NCBI RefSeq assembly: GCF_050003625.1
Contig: NC_134397.1
Span: 228,408,537 to 228,472,536 of the forward strand
DNA: 64,000 bases
Origin: Haematobia irritans
Lineage: Eukaryota > Arthropoda > Insecta > Diptera > Muscidae
Direction: 5' to 3'
In this document: piece after piece, positions 22,727 through 35,680 of the stretch
Position numbering within the stretch: the first letter of the stretch is position 1
How the letters are laid out: every line of letters starts with the position of its first letter
The notes under the pieces: model-generated
Database searches by the model: none
What the model was told of the DNA's origin: nothing
Seen by the model: only the letters and a program-made list of their open reading frames with translations
Position numbers and translations under genes: made by a program

Positions 22727-24089
22727 CACGCACAGAAAAACCATCGCCATGTAGTATAATTGACTTTTAGACAACAACTGTCTTATTCTTTATTTTCATA
22801 AAATGTATAACTAAATCTTAAACATAAGCATAGCCTACTGATACTTAATAAGAAAGTCAAAATAATAAAGTATATTTAAATGGTAATATGAAAATGTCAG
22901 TTCAAATGCTATATACATTCAAAGTCATGGCATGCTTTGATAATAACTTAATGAAGACTTAAGTTCATAACTCAACACCATGTTTGGACATGGTTGCCGC
23001 ATCCATTTAATGCTTATCTAGAGCATGTAATTGCCGCGAAACCATGTATTTTGTCTTTGTAAAAATAGTTTTCGAGCGGAGAAAAATATATGTTGGTAAT
23101 AAGAATTTAAATGGTTCTCAAATGCCGCAAACATGTTTTATCATTTAAATGATAGAATTTGAAACCATTAAATGGTCGGGAAAATCATGTTCCTGACCAT
23201 TTAATTTTTTTACTTTTTTACAGGGAAAAAAGTATTTTTATAGGTTGAGTATAGACATGTCTAGAACCATTACATGGCCATAAAGACCATTTACATTTTT
23301 TTCGTCACCATTTAATTTTTTAACTTTTTTGCAGCGAAAAGAATTTTATTAAAACATTGACCAGGTACACACGATTTTCATTTTGCGCGTCAGTCGTGTG
23401 TTGATTGTTTCTTGGAATGGACGGAGAATACGGATTTTTTGTGTTAATTTATTTATTCAGATGTGGCACGTGGTTTTTAGTGACCACAAAAAAAGGAAAG
23501 TGTAATTGAAAAAATGTACCTGTTTTTGTTCTGCGTTTTGCTATATGGTATAATTTATTTTTATGTCTGCGTTTGTACATTTGATGAGCACGATGTAAAT
23601 ATGGAATAATTACTTATTGTTGAAATTGAAATAAAATAGAGTGTGTAAAAATATATGAAGTTTGCTTGAACGGCATTACAAATACAAATAACCAATGAAT
23701 TAGTTTATAAATAAACAAAAACAAACAAATAAAGTTAATTTTGTTTTTCTTTTCTCAAGTGGCGTCCATTTTTCGACGATGAAAAAAGTTTTTTCATAAA
23801 GATCAAAACATTTTAGGTTGTGACCATGTTCTTTTAACTAGAAGAAAAACATTTTGAATGAATACCATAACATTTTAAATCGTGACCATTGTCTTTTCAT
23901 TCAAACAAAATTCTTTTTATCAATATAATAACATTTTAGATGAGGACAATTATATTTTTCTTAGAACCATGTTCACTGAGCCAACATGGTTGCAGGTTAA
24001 AATGTTACATGGTCGCCGCAAAAATAGCTCCTATCATATTATTTTGCTCTTCGAATATGATTGTGACAACCATGTTTCTTCTCTGCGTG
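22727..24089 (+). mobile_element. Family G TIR element, copy 1
   Basis: Starts CACGCACAGAAAAACCAT and ends CATGTTTCTTCTCTGCGTG, inverted to each other with few mismatches. Collinear with G2 over ~1.1 kb, but carries ~240 bp extra near its left end (about 22740-22978). The interior contains accatg/catggt-rich repeats at both sides and a central non-repetitive part (tgcgcgtcagtcgtgtgttg and following) with AATAAA-like words. The flanking dinucleotide is TG rather than TA, so the original TA may have decayed. Confidence 0.75.
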
Positions 24090-24139
24090 TGCTTTGAATT
24101 TCAGAATAATCGAGTAAAAATTGCGGTGTCAAGAACCCA

Positions 24140-25908
24140 CACTGAAAAAAAGTATTGTCGTGAAGCTAAATATTTCATATCTCTAAATTACCAATGCAGG
24201 TTTTAACATATTTGCCTTGAGGCTGCATTTCTTTGATATAAACTTATTTATCTTGTCCAAAAGTCTATACACTCATATGAAGTAGATTTGACCTTAGAAT
24301 TAAGTGACTCGACTTAAAAATGGGTCTCTTTACAAGAAAGAAAATTTTGTTTGACCGTGGTCAACTTGATTTTAATAATTCTGAAAATTGAAAATTAATG
24401 AAATCGTCTTTAAGTTGGTTGACATTTGGTATCTTGACTATAAAGCAAAAAGCATTAAAAGGAGTTTTTTACTTGAAACATAGCATAAATACCTGAAATC
24501 GGTTCTAAATTTGGAAATTTATGTTGTCGTTAAAACGTTTTTAAAGGATTTTTATAGCTGTTGAAGAAAAAAAACTGAAACAAACGTATTTATCAACATT
24601 ATTTTCCTACACGCACAAAAAAACATGTTTGGACATGGTTGCCGCATCCATTTAATGCTTATCTAGAGTATGTAATTGTCGCGAAAACCATGTATTTTGT
24701 CCTTGTAAAAATAATTTTCGAGCGGAGAAAAATATATGTTGGCAATAAGCATTTAAATGGTTCTCAAATGCCGCAAACATGTTCTATTATTTAAATGATA
24801 GAATTTGAGACCATTATATGGTCAGGAAAATCATGTATCTGACCATTCAATTTTTTTACATTTTTGCAGAGAAAAAAATATTTTTATAGTTTACGTATAG
24901 ACATGTCTACAACCATTACATGGCCATAAAGATCATGTACATTGTTTTCGTGACCATTTAATTTTTTAATTTTTTTGCAGCGACAAGAATTTTATAAAAA
25001 CATTGAGCAGGTACACACGATTTTCATTTTGCGCGTCAGTCGTGTGTTGATTGTTTCTTGGAATGGACGGAGAATACGGAATTATTGTGTTTTGTGTTAA
25101 TTTATTTATTCAGAAATGGCACGTGGTTTTATGTGAATACAAAAAAGGAAAGTGTAATTGAAAAAAAATATACCTGGTTTTTGTTCTGCATTTTGATATA
25201 TGGTATAATTTATTTTTATTTGCAGTTACATGATGTCTGCGTTTGTACATTTGATGGTCACGAAGTAAATATGGAATGATTACTTATTGTTGAAATTGAA
25301 CCAAACTAGAGTGTGTAAAAATATGTGAAGTTTGCTTGCACGACATTATAAATACAAATAAACAATGAATTAGTTTATAAATAAATAAAAACAAACAAAT
25401 AAAGTTGATTTTGTGTTTTCTTTTCTCAAGTGGCGTCCTTTTTTCGACGACGAAAAAAGTTTTTTCATGAAAATCAAAACATTTTAGGTTGTGACCATGT
25501 TCTTTTAACTAGAAGAAAAACATTTTTGACGAATAACATAACATTTTAGATCGTGACCATTGTCTTTTAATGGAAACAAAATTCTTTTTATCAATATAAT
25601 AACATTTTAGATGAGGACAATTGTATTTTTCTTAGAACCATGTTCACTGAGCCAACATGGTTGCAGGTTAAAATGTTACATGGTCGCCGCAAAAATAGCT
25701 GCTATCATATTATTTTGCTCTTCGAATATGATTGTGGCAATCATGTTTCTTCTCTGCGTGTAGAATCAACGAAAACATCAAATTTTAAAGAGAATTTCGT
25801 CTTAATGGTGTCTTTATTTCAATTCTCCGCTTCTTTGACTTGGAATCAATACCAAAATCATTATAGTGAAGACAAAATCTTTGGATCCAGCCATGCTTTT
25901 TTTCAGTG
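24140..25908 (+). mobile_element. Family C MITE split by element G2
   Basis: 24140-24607 begins CACTGAAAAAAAGTATTG and 25763-25908 ends CTTTTTTTCAGTG followed by TA. The break falls in ttcctagaatca at the TA, and the same uninterrupted word is seen at about 13200, 16882 and 21172. Removing G2 plus one TA gives a ~616-bp C element. Confidence 0.85.
24610..25760 (+). mobile_element. Family G TIR element, copy 2 (1151 bp) with TA target duplication
   Basis: Ends CACGCACAAAAAAACATG and, in reverse, CACGCAGAGAAGAAACATG, flanked by TA at 24608-24609 and 25761-25762 inside a C MITE. The longest ORF (25058-25279, 73 codons, hydrophobic and Tyr/Phe-rich) is not conserved in frame in copy 1, so I do not call it a gene. 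'ttatttgcag' at about 25216-25225, absent from copy 1, resembles a 3' splice site. The centre could be captured gene sequence, but that is speculative. Confidence 0.85.
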
Positions 25909-25910
25909 TA

Positions 25911-27099
25911 AGAAGTCAGGATATCGGTCTATACCAAAACATGGACTGAATTACATTATTACATTATTCGCAAGCAAATCTGATACAAAATGATATGTCT
26001 AGGTGTTTAAGAAGTCAAATCGGGGAAATTAGGTCGCAGTAGCTGTAGGATAGACGCTCTATTATCTTTCTTTTGAGCCACGTGAGAGGTAAGGTTTACA
26101 CTAATAACCCATCATCGATTTAAGTCCCCAGAGATAGAATTAAGCAATCGATGTTATTATACCAGCATATATGTTTAAAACTGTAAATACCTAAAAATTT
26201 TGGACTGATTACATATTGTAAGTTTCTATGGAGGGAAAAAATATAAGCTCTGCACCATCTACTTGTGTTTTCTTTAACACAAAAATATGAACTGGTTACA
26301 CATACGAAAAACAAACTGACAATTTATATTGGCATTATTTTTTTACGTTTTCATTCATGATTGATCCACTTTCATTTCATTGCGAGTTTTTCTTAAATAC
26401 TATACTCCATTGAGTGCCTACGACATAATCACATTGGGATTTATTAGTAATTAAAAACGACTGATTTATTAAATAGATGGGGCGAAGACGGCTGGAAATC
26501 GAAATAAAAAAAAAAAACTGAAATACTTCACCATTTCAATACATGCTCATGTGTGCCAATACAATATCAATTGTTGTTATTATTGATTATTCCTTTTAAT
26601 CAACTAAGAAATTGTATCAATCTAGTGCAGTACAATGGACTTTAGTTGTGGTCGAATTTTGAACACGTTACTGAATTCTTAAAAATAACACATTATACAC
26701 AAAAAAACTCTTTGTGCTTGGATTTCATGCCCGTAAAATAGAAAGGTCATTGTATTGGTGGCATAGAATACGCATATCTCTAATACAAAGATTTTTTACT
26801 TGACCAACAATTAATAAACTTTTCATTGAAGTCGAATTTTAAGTTGCGGTTAACCCCTTTGGAAACATTAAATATAAAAGTGAATTTCATTTTAAAAGTA
26901 TCGTAGGCAATAACACCAACCCCATTTAAATAAGGACAAGGTCTCTGTCACTAATTTTGGGAACGGTCTTATAACAAGACACTATCCTAATAATAGAATA
27001 TTTTTTCTTCAATCACGATATTAATTGGACCAATTAATTTTTAATTGAAATGTCTTCAATCACAGAAATAGTATCATCAATCACCAAAGTCAATTAAAA
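25911..27099. other. No gene; a C MITE scrap
   Basis: 26690-26905 contains diverged C words (ggcatagaatacgcatatctc). The remainder is AT-rich without recognisable ORFs. Confidence 0.45.
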
Positions 27100-28275
27100 A
27101 ATGTCCGTCCGTCGAAATTGATATCACGCTAACTTCCGAACGAAACAAGCTATCGACTTCAAACTTTGCACAAGTAATTATTGTTGATGTAGGTCGGATG
27201 GTATTGCAAATGGGCCATATACATACATACATTTACGTATAGCCCCCATATAAACGGACCCCCAGATTTGGCTTGCGGAGCCTATAAGAGTAGCATATTT
27301 CATCCGATACGGCTCAAATTTGGTACATGGTGTAAGTATATGGTTTCTAATAACCATGCAAAACTTGGTCCATATCGGTCCATAATTATATATAGCCCCC
27401 ATATAAACCGATCCCCAGATTTGACCTCCGGAGCCTCTTAGAGGAGCAAAATTCATCCGATCCGGTTGAATTTTGCAATTCTTGCATGGTCTCTAACAAC
27501 CATGCAAGAATTGGTCCATATCGGACCATAATTATATATAGCCCCCATATAAAACGATCCCCAGATTTGGTTTGCGGATCCTCTAAGAGAAGCAAATTTC
27601 ATCCGATCCGGCTGAAATTTGGTACATGGTATAAGTATATGGTCTCTAACAACCATTCAAGAATTGGTCAATATCAGTCCATAATTATATAAAGCTGCCA
27701 TATAAATCGATCCCCAGATTTGTCCTCCGGAGCCTCTTGGAGGAGCAAAATTCATCCGATCCGGTTGAAATTTGGAACGTGGTGTTAGAATGTGGTCTCT
27801 AACAAACACGCAAAAATTGGTCGATAACGGTTCATAATCATGGTTGCCACTCGAGCCAAAAAAAAATCTACCAAAATTTTATTTTTATAGAAAATTTTGT
27901 CAAAATGTTATTTCTATAGAAAATTTTGTCATAATGTTATTTCTATAGAAAATTTTGTCAAAATTTTATTTCTATAGAAAATGTTGTTCAAATTTTACTT
28001 CTATAGAAAATATTGTCAAAATTTTATTTCTATAGAAACTTTAAACTTAATTATATACGTATTTAATTGGCTTTTTTAGTTTAATATATACACGTATAGA
28101 CTATGTGGTATATATTACGGTGTTACGAAGTGTTAAGATACCTTGCCATCGGCAAGTGTTAACGCAACCCAAGTAATTCGATTGTGGATGACAGTCTTCA
28201 GTAGAAGTTTCTACGCAATCCATGGTGGAGGGTACATAAGCTTCGGCCTGGTGAATTTACGGCCGTATATACTTC
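27100..28275 (+). mobile_element. Tandem-monomer element, copy d (hairpin end lost)
   Basis: Begins directly in the short GTCC repeat and 'acttccgaacgaaacaagct', followed by about four 153-bp monomers, a 30-bp array (27868-28040), and the standard far end (cttcggcctgg, cggccgtatatactt). The hairpin terminus and leader are missing, so it is 5'-truncated. ORFs across the monomers on both strands are repeat by-products. Confidence 0.85.
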
Positions 28276-28459
28276 TTTAGAACTCAATTAAAATTTCTAA
28301 ATTGGAAAAATTGTCGTGATATATTTTTCTGTGCTGAACAAACCACAAAGATCATTGGACAAAATTATATTGATATTTCAAAAGTGTTGATTGTTATGAT
28401 AGACAAAAGGATAGACAAACAATATCTTGCAAATCCAATTTTTTCTAAGGTTACGAACT

Positions 28460-28982
28460 GAAACCCCTACATCGATCTTCCTTTAAAGATCTTGATTTCG
28501 AGCCAAAGAGCTACTTCTTGAAAATAAAGATATTTGTTAATCTAGCTTTAAATATATATTAGCAATTTATTTACATACCAAAAGTGTAAATTTAAAAAAT
28601 CCAAATTATAACAAAACAAACAACACGCTTTCTTAACATAAAAAAGTATAAAATAAAGATGCAATAACCTCAAAATAAATCTTAGCCTTTTCTATCTTTA
28701 AACAAATATTCAACATTTCATTTAATTTGAAGAATAATTCATTAAATCAAAAATGTTTTTCTTTACTTTAAGGACAAGTAGGCTTTCTTCAAAATCATAT
28801 GACTTGATCGGAGAGGCTCAAATTTTAAAAATGCGTGTCCTAGTTTTATCGAAAAAGATTTTTAAGTTTTGTGAAATAAAAAATTCTTTATTAAAAAAAA
28901 TTGTCTATAACATTGTGTAAATTATGTGTCCTAAAATGTTGGTTGAATAATTTTTAATAGTATGTCAATATTTTCTCAGTGC
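28460..28982 (+). mobile_element. Family D MITE, diverged copy
   Basis: Shares the D order (gattt-cgagccaaagagc, tccaaattataac, tcctcaaaataa-tctta) and ends TTTTCTCAGTG, but has many substitutions. The left terminus is not clear. Confidence 0.6.
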
Positions 28983-29248
28983 AGAAGGTTGAAACAGGTT
29001 GAGTCAAAGGTCGAGTCAAACACATCAGTGCCTTTTTTTATAATATAATTTCCGAGGGATATAAAATCAGCTCAAAAAAAGATTTTTGAAATTTTTCGTT
29101 ACAATTCGATTAGTTTCTTTAGCCACGACGATTAGTCGATATTAATCGATTTTTAAAAATATCAAATCTCAATTACAAATGGCCGACTTCGATGTTCTAA
29201 CTGTTTTGAAAATAGGTCGAAAATTACTTTTCGTCTTTTGCATTCCTA

Positions 29249-29888
29249 CACTCAAAAAAAAAAGTTTACTCGGACACAAAGATTTTGACCTTCCAATAAG
29301 GATTTTGGTATTGATTCCGAGCCAAAAATGTGGCTTCTTTAAAATAAAGACATTTTGAGTGTATTATCTTGTTTTAAATCTAGGATCAATAAAATTAAAA
29401 TTGGGATACATATCTCATTTATCGAATTTTCATTTTCTTTTCGCGGTATATTAATAAATCTATTCACGTACAGTTTAAAAAATCCAAATTATGACAAATA
29501 CTTCAAAGTATAAAATGTTTTCTTAATTCCAAAAAAAACTTTAAACCAAAAATGCTAAATCCTCAAAATAAGTCTTAGTTTATATTTGAAGCGTTTTTAT
29601 CTTAAATGTAACGATTCACTAATCAGATAATTTAAAGACGATTTCTTTAAACCAAAAATGTGTTTCTTTACTTTAAGGAAAATTAGCCTTAGTTCAAAGA
29701 CATGCGACTTTAACGGAGAGTCGCAAATTTACAAAATGTGTGTCCTAAATTTAATGAAAAAAGTTTTTGAAGCAAAGATTATAAACTTTATTTTAATTAA
29801 AATTTCATTATTTTAAAGAAATTTGTCCTTAATACTTTGTAAATTGCGCATGCTCAAATTTAGGTTGCGTAATCTTTAATAACATGTA
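29249..29888 (+). mobile_element. Family D MITE, near full length, uninterrupted
   Basis: Begins TA then CACTCAAAAAAAAAAAG. Contains gattccgagccaaaaatg, cacgtacagtttaaaaaatc, tcctcaaaataagtcttag and ggttgcgtaatctttaat. Its final TTTTTTTCAGTG is lost. It serves as the reference for the empty site of the B insertion at 18361. Confidence 0.75.
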
Positions 29889-31063
29889 TTCTCTTAATTG
29901 CTATAGCGTATCATAAAATCAACCATTGCATTCCCTCCGAACTGCTTAAAATCTGTGTACCTGTTTTGCTAGATTTTCTACAGCAAAGTACAATTATGTC
30001 AAGTGAATACGACAAAGCCTCAAAGTTTGTTGTTTCTGGCACAGCAAGACAAATGAATGGGATTGAATGAATGAAAATGCCGATGTAAAGTAACCACAAC
30101 AACAAAAAATCTATCAATATGTTATTAAGAGACACATTAAACAAGAGATCTAACAAAACAAAAAATGGTTAATGACATAAAATAAAAGCAACAAGTAGCG
30201 ATTTAAACCATTTTAAGATTTTTTATGCACAAAACCCCATAAACCGGCATTTTCCCCACTCAATTGGTGCATGCAAGTATGTGCGCCACAATGTTCCAAG
30301 AGTACATTGAAGATTGATAATAAACTAATGAACATTTGTCATGTTGACACACTTGTTGATTGTAAAAATTGCAAAAATTGCATTTTGTAGCAAATCAACA
30401 TTTTCGTCTAAAGGCCTAACAAGTCTTTGCAAATAAAAACTGAAACGAAAAAAAAACAAACACACATGTAATTAAGTATCAAATGGTCCAATGATGAAGA
30501 CGAGGATGATGCTTGCAATTGCAAAATTAGACTTTTTGGTAAGTTATAAACTTGTTTTTGTTGTTTTACCAAATGATCCATGATTTTATGAATATGCACT
30601 CAAATAAAATGATCAAATATTTGAATGATAATATCCACTTTATATCGTGGACAAAAACAAAAAACAAATTTTCTGACAAATGCATGGTGGTTGTGTGTGA
30701 GAAAAAATCTTAATTTATTGAGAAAATGTCTAAAAGCATTAAAAATCTGAATGTAATGTTTATTTTATCATTAGCAAAAGAGAAACACATGCATTCATCG
30801 CCAAATGATCAAAGCATACAATGTTGTGGGTAATTAAAACAAAAGACTTAAGAAACAAACTTAACTGCGCCTTGGTGAATTCCACAGTTCTACATTAACC
30901 TCAAAATAGATGCTTTGTACTACCTTATGGTAATAGAAACGACATCTTTCGCTTATTTAGTTTATATATATATGAATAGAGAGCACAAAATTTGAAATAT
31001 TGAAACATTTCAACAAAATCGATAAAGGAGTGCGATTGAAAACATTTTTATATATTAAGCTAA
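29889..31063. other. Possibly unique sequence, no gene recognised
   Basis: Less repetitive than its surroundings and without terminal repeats or arrays. Short ORFs on the minus strand show no domains. It could be intron or intergenic sequence of the host. Confidence 0.4.
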
Positions 31064-32200
31064 ACAAGTATATACGGCCAGGCCGAATCTTAGTCTTTCG
31101 TAGAAGTTGCGTAGAAACTTCTACGAAAGACTGTCATCCACAATCGAATTACTTGGGTTGTGGTATCTTAAAACTTCTTAACATCGTTTTCTAAATTGTG
31201 AGTTAGTCCATATTCCAATTAATTGTAAGTCTACAAATAATTACGAATCGATATGGACTTTTTGCACGATACGAAGAGAGCCAGAATTGAAATATGGGGG
31301 TCGCTTATATGGGGATAGCCCCCCATACAATTATGGAATTGATATGGACCAATTTTTGTGTGATTGGAAATCGATTTATCTGAGGGCTATATATATCTAT
31401 AGACCGATATGGACCTAGTTAGATATGGGGGCTATATATGATTATGGACTGGTATGGACCACTTTTGGGATGGTTGTTAAATATCATATACTACCACCAC
31501 GTACCAAATTTCAACCAGATCGGATGAATTTTTCTTCTTCACAAGGCACCGGAGGTCAAATCTGAGGATCGGTTTATATGGGGGCTATATAACACTATGG
31601 ACTGATATGAACCAATTCCTGCATGTTTGTTGGATACCATATACTAACACCACGTACCAAATTTCAACTGAATCAGATGCATTTTGGTCTTCCAAGAGGC
31701 TCCGGAGGTCAAATCTGGTGATCGGTTTATATGGGGGCTATAATTATGGACCGATGTGGACAAATTTTTGCATGGTTGTTAGAGACCATATAGTAACACT
31801 ATGTACCAAATTTCAGCAGGATTGGATGAAATTTGCTTCTCTTAGAGGATCCGCAAGCCAAATTTGGGGGTCCGTTTATATGGGGGCTATATAATTATAG
31901 ACCGATGTGGACAAATTTTTGCATGGTTGTTATGTACCAAATTTCAGCAGGATTGGATGTAATTTGCTTCTCTTAGAGGATCCGCAAGCCAAAATTTGGG
32001 GGTCCGTTTATATGGGGGCTTTACGTAAAAGTGGACCGATATGGCCCATTTGCAATACCATCCCACCTATATCAATAACAACTACTTGTGCCAAGTTTCA
32101 AGTCGACAGCTTGTTTCGTTCGGAAGTTAGCGTGATTTTAACAGACGGACAGACGGACATGTTCAGATCGACTCAGAATTTCACCACGACCCAGAATATA

Positions 32201-33068
32201 AAGGGTGGTTAAAATTTCAAGGGCTGATGTTGATTTTGAATAAAACACAAACTATTTGGGAAATTATTGTAATTTTATTTTATTATGATATATTGGTATT
32301 ACTCAATTATGTGTGGAACAAAATGTCGGCCAAATGGGCGCCGCGACCTCGGTGGCACACCTTCATCCGATGGTCCAAATTTTCGATGACGCTGAGGCAT
32401 AATGGAAGTTCTATGCCGTTAATGTGCCCAATTATCTCATCCTTTAGCTCTTGAATTGTTGTTGGCTTATCGACCAACTGTCCAACTGTATCAAATCACA
32501 TGATCTTGGCGGCCAATTGACATCACCATTACGTGAGATAACACGGCCATTGAATTTGTTGCGCAAAAGAGCCATTGTTTCGTTAGCTGTGTGGCAAGTG
32601 GCACCGTTCTGCTGAAACCACATATCGTCCACATCCATATCTTCCAATTCGGGCCATAAAAAGTTCGTTATCATCTCACGATAGCGAGCATCATTCACAA
32701 TAACTGCCTGACCGGCCTCATTTTGGAAAAAATACGGCCCGATGATGCCGCCAGCCCATAGACCGCACCAAACAGTCACTCTTTGTGGGTGCATTGGTTT
32801 TTCGATAATCACTCTTGGATTCTCTCGCAATTCTGTTTATTGACGAATCCAATGAGGTGGAAATGTGTCTCATCACTGAAGATGACTTTCTTCGAAAATT
32901 GATCATCCATAGTTGCAATTTCTTGGAACCATTCTGCCCATTCACGACGTCCATGGTTCAAATTGAGTAAGTCTGAAAAAGAGAAATATCAAATAAAATT
33001 CGTAAAAAAAAATTGGCGTTTAGGTGTGGTTCACATTCAACATCGGCCCTTACAATTTAACCACCCTT
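32201..33068 (-). mobile_element. DD41D (rosa-like) Tc1/mariner element, internally deleted (868 bp)
   Basis: Ends AAGGGTGGTTAAAATTTCAA and, from the other side, AAGGGTGGTTAAATTGTAAG, flanked by TA duplications (32199-32200 and 33069-33070). The uninterrupted site (agaatatatatactttatgg) is present at about 51525. The transposase remnant on the minus strand lacks its DNA-binding half, so the element is a deletion derivative. Confidence 0.88.
32444..32954 (-). pseudogene. DD41D transposase remnant, catalytic part only
   Basis: Conceptual fragments in two frames give the first catalytic motif region (FSDETHFHL-like, out of frame near 32880), PMHPQRVTVWCGLWAGGIIG, a WFQQ-GATCHTA stretch and WPPRSCDL...LD. 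In the family the second and third acidic residues are 41 apart, which fits the spacing here. The second catalytic Asp is Asn in this copy (QQNGATCH), a frameshift separates the first motif from the rest, and the segment after the third Asp is scrambled. The N-terminal helix-turn-helix is deleted. Not functional. Confidence 0.85.
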
Positions 33069-33112
33069 TATATACTTTATTGGGTCTTAGAGCAATATTT
33101 CGATGTTAAGAT

Positions 33113-34670
33113 TAAATTAAATTATCAGAGCTAAGGGTAGTTTAGTGGATTTTTTCGGGCGTTACAAAATACACTGAAAGAAAAGTTTTCTTTTCTGAGG
33201 AACACAATTTTAGACAGACACAGGTTTCGTTTCCATCTGTAAAAAGTTATTAAGAAGAAAATAAAATAATTAATAATAAACGAGAATATCGAATTTCGTT
33301 CGTTGCAGGGAATATATTTTTTCCTTAGCTATTTTTCCAAATATACTGTTTTTGGAATTTATGCATGATAATGAAAGATCATCAAAGATGCAAATTATTA
33401 AACTTTTGATCCCTTCCTGCATGGCCCATTGTCGATTATCGACAGTAATTAAAACCATAAATGGATTTTCTTGCATTTATATTTAAAACTAATGGAGTTT
33501 ACGAAATTATCTCACATTCCGTAGCCATTACATTGAGGGGAAAAAATCAGATTTCTGATTTGTTGGCTTTCTTTTTTTTTTGTTCATGTCCGTGCATGCA
33601 TGTTACACCCCATCCTTAAACATGGAGTTGACGTTTTACAAGCATTAAAATAATCCACACCGAATATTCTCCAACCAAAACGCAACAGTGCAACAAAACA
33701 TAGGAAAAATATGGCAACAACAATAACATGAATGGCATCAACACACGCATACTTACACCTACATAGACATGTCTGTAACATGGTCAATACACAAGAATTG
33801 CTTACATGTGTGCTGATCTTGTAAATGATTAAACATGAAACATGTAAGCTTCGAACAGCAAAACTTTTCGCAACAATCCAGACTCGATGGGCCAAGCATT
33901 CGAGAAAAAAGGAACGGGCGAGACTGTAATCGAAAGAAGAGCGAATGGGCAATCATCACTGGCTGGTAACTACCACCCAATCCCATGACGACATGAAATA
34001 AAAACGCAGTGAACGCAAAATGAAAATGAAAACCCCTATGTTGGGATAATGTTGCAACGGTGAAAGAGGGAGGTTAGAAAAAATAAATGCCCGACTTAAA
34101 GGAATCTATATTGAAAAATTGAGAAAAACCTTAGCTATTGCTGTAAGCACAAATAATGTGTAGCTTCAGCATCATATTTCTCCAATCTAAAATGCGGATG
34201 TTGGTTCTGTGAGAGTCCTCAAGGAATCCATCCCATCCACACATAAAAATTGTTGCACGAATATGAAATCCAAAAACGCAATATGCGGCCAATTGTTCTT
34301 CGTGTTCTCTGTGGGTATTGCATTTGGAGTGTTTCGTATTTCTCCTAGTGTTTCAAAGTGAATGGTTACTTGTTTTTGTCAGAGCGTTTGCGCAAGATTG
34401 GAATAAGCATAGTAATCACAATAAAATGGGGAATGTTGTTGTTTCGACTTTTTTAACATGTGGAAAATTCTATTTTAAGACTATTCAAAATTTTTGAAAA
34501 TTTTATTCTCGCACTTAAAAAACGAAGGCCAATACAACTCTGTTTTATTTCAGGAAATTTTTAGTTTTTTTTTTCAAAAAACGTGGTTTTTGATCACTCT
34601 ATTAGCAAAATAAATAAAATTAGTTTCGATGTCTTTAAAAGTGGCCCCCGAGGACCTTCTCCATCTACTG
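33113..34670. other. Mostly unassigned; one unexplained minus-strand ORF
   Basis: Starts with a MITE-like word (acactgaaagaaaag, ~33172). The rest is less repetitive. A 122-codon minus-strand ORF spans 33584-33952 and is Cys- and Phe-rich, with no domain I recognise and no similarity to any repeat here. It may be chance. No splice or start context supports it. Confidence 0.35.
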
Positions 34671-35496
34671 CCCAGCAAAAAAATTTGGAAGTGCTTTCAC
34701 AGGCACAACTTTAAAAGTACTTCTAAAAGATGCACTCCAAATGATGTTCTTTATTTTAACTACTCAGGAAGTTATTTTAATTCAAATTTTTATTACTTCG
34801 TTTTTTCATACTTTTTATGGGTAATTTTATCTTTTTTGTTTCAAATAGGTTATAAACAGAGCACGAATTCATAAAATGGTACAAATCATTTAAATTTTGT
34901 CGAGAAAAATTCTAAATCCAATCTGAAAAAATTGTGAATTTTTGAAAATATTTGAGGTCAAACGTTTCCGACAAGCGTTAGAATCCATTAAAAATTATAA
35001 AAATTATTTATTTGACAAAATATCACAGAATTTGTTAATTTACATCCAAAAACTATAGGTGCGAAGTATAATGACTATTGTATAAGCTGTCATGACGTGG
35101 AGGAAAAGGAATCAATTAAATACCTCTTGTGTGAGTGTCCTGCTTTTTGTGTAAGGCGTAAGCGAATTTTAGGAGCATATACACGCAAAAAAATAATTCT
35201 TTCCTCCCAAACGAAATTTTAGACAAACAAAGTTCGTTTCTCATTTGCTTTTCGTTGAAAGGAAGTGTATTTGGAAGAAAAGTATATTTTTTGTGATAAA
35301 CGTTTATTCTTTTCCAGGATGTAAAAGCAATTTCATAAAGACTAACTCAAAAAATTTTTTTCTGGCTAATTGCATTTTCCCTCACATCTTTCCCACTTCC
35401 ACGAAGTTTTTTAGTTCTTAGCACCTTTTTCTGTAATACAAACAATGTAGAAGAAATTATACGATTCTATAAATTTTTAAATTTTTTTTACCTTTC

Positions 35497-35572
35497 GCCT
35501 GGACTGAGAATCGAACCGCGGACCATGCAATTTGTAAGGCAGCACACTATCCACTGAGCTACGTAGCTGTTA
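35497..35572 (-). other. tRNA-like module (valine-like anticodon loop) in E-prime
   Basis: On the minus strand: A-box-like TAGCTCAGTGGATAG, anticodon-loop-like CCTTACAAA (TAC), and B-box-like GGTTCGATTCTC. Best preserved of the modules shared with family E. No paired acceptor stem or CCA-ready end is evident, so it is a transposon module and not a working tRNA gene. Confidence 0.65.
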
Positions 35573-35680
35573 TTGTCATCAATAGCTAATTATCCATATA
35601 AGTTATATTAATATAGCATAGCTTGCGGCGCCCACGAGCCGATTAAACAAAGTTTATTTGACAGAAAAATACATTTAGTT

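Larger units (their letters stand above)
31064..33112 (-). mobile_element. Tandem-monomer element, copy e, split by a DD41D element
   Basis: Begins ACAAGTATATACGGCC, then the far-end domain, about four to five monomers (31540-32040), 'acttgtgccaagtttcaagt', a short GACGGACAGACGGAC repeat and ccagaata. It resumes after the insertion at 33069 with tatactttattgggtct and fades near 33112 without the hairpin. It belongs to the subfamily without the 30-bp array, where 'gtgagttagtccata' and 'gtaagtctacaaataatta' stand instead. Confidence 0.85.

Noticed and set aside
25058..25279. 73-codon ORF in G2
   Set aside because: Disrupted in G1 and without a recognisable domain.
33584..33952. 122-codon minus-strand ORF
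   Set aside because: No recognisable motif, no start or splice context, and an overlapping ORF in another frame; left as unexplained rather than called a gene.
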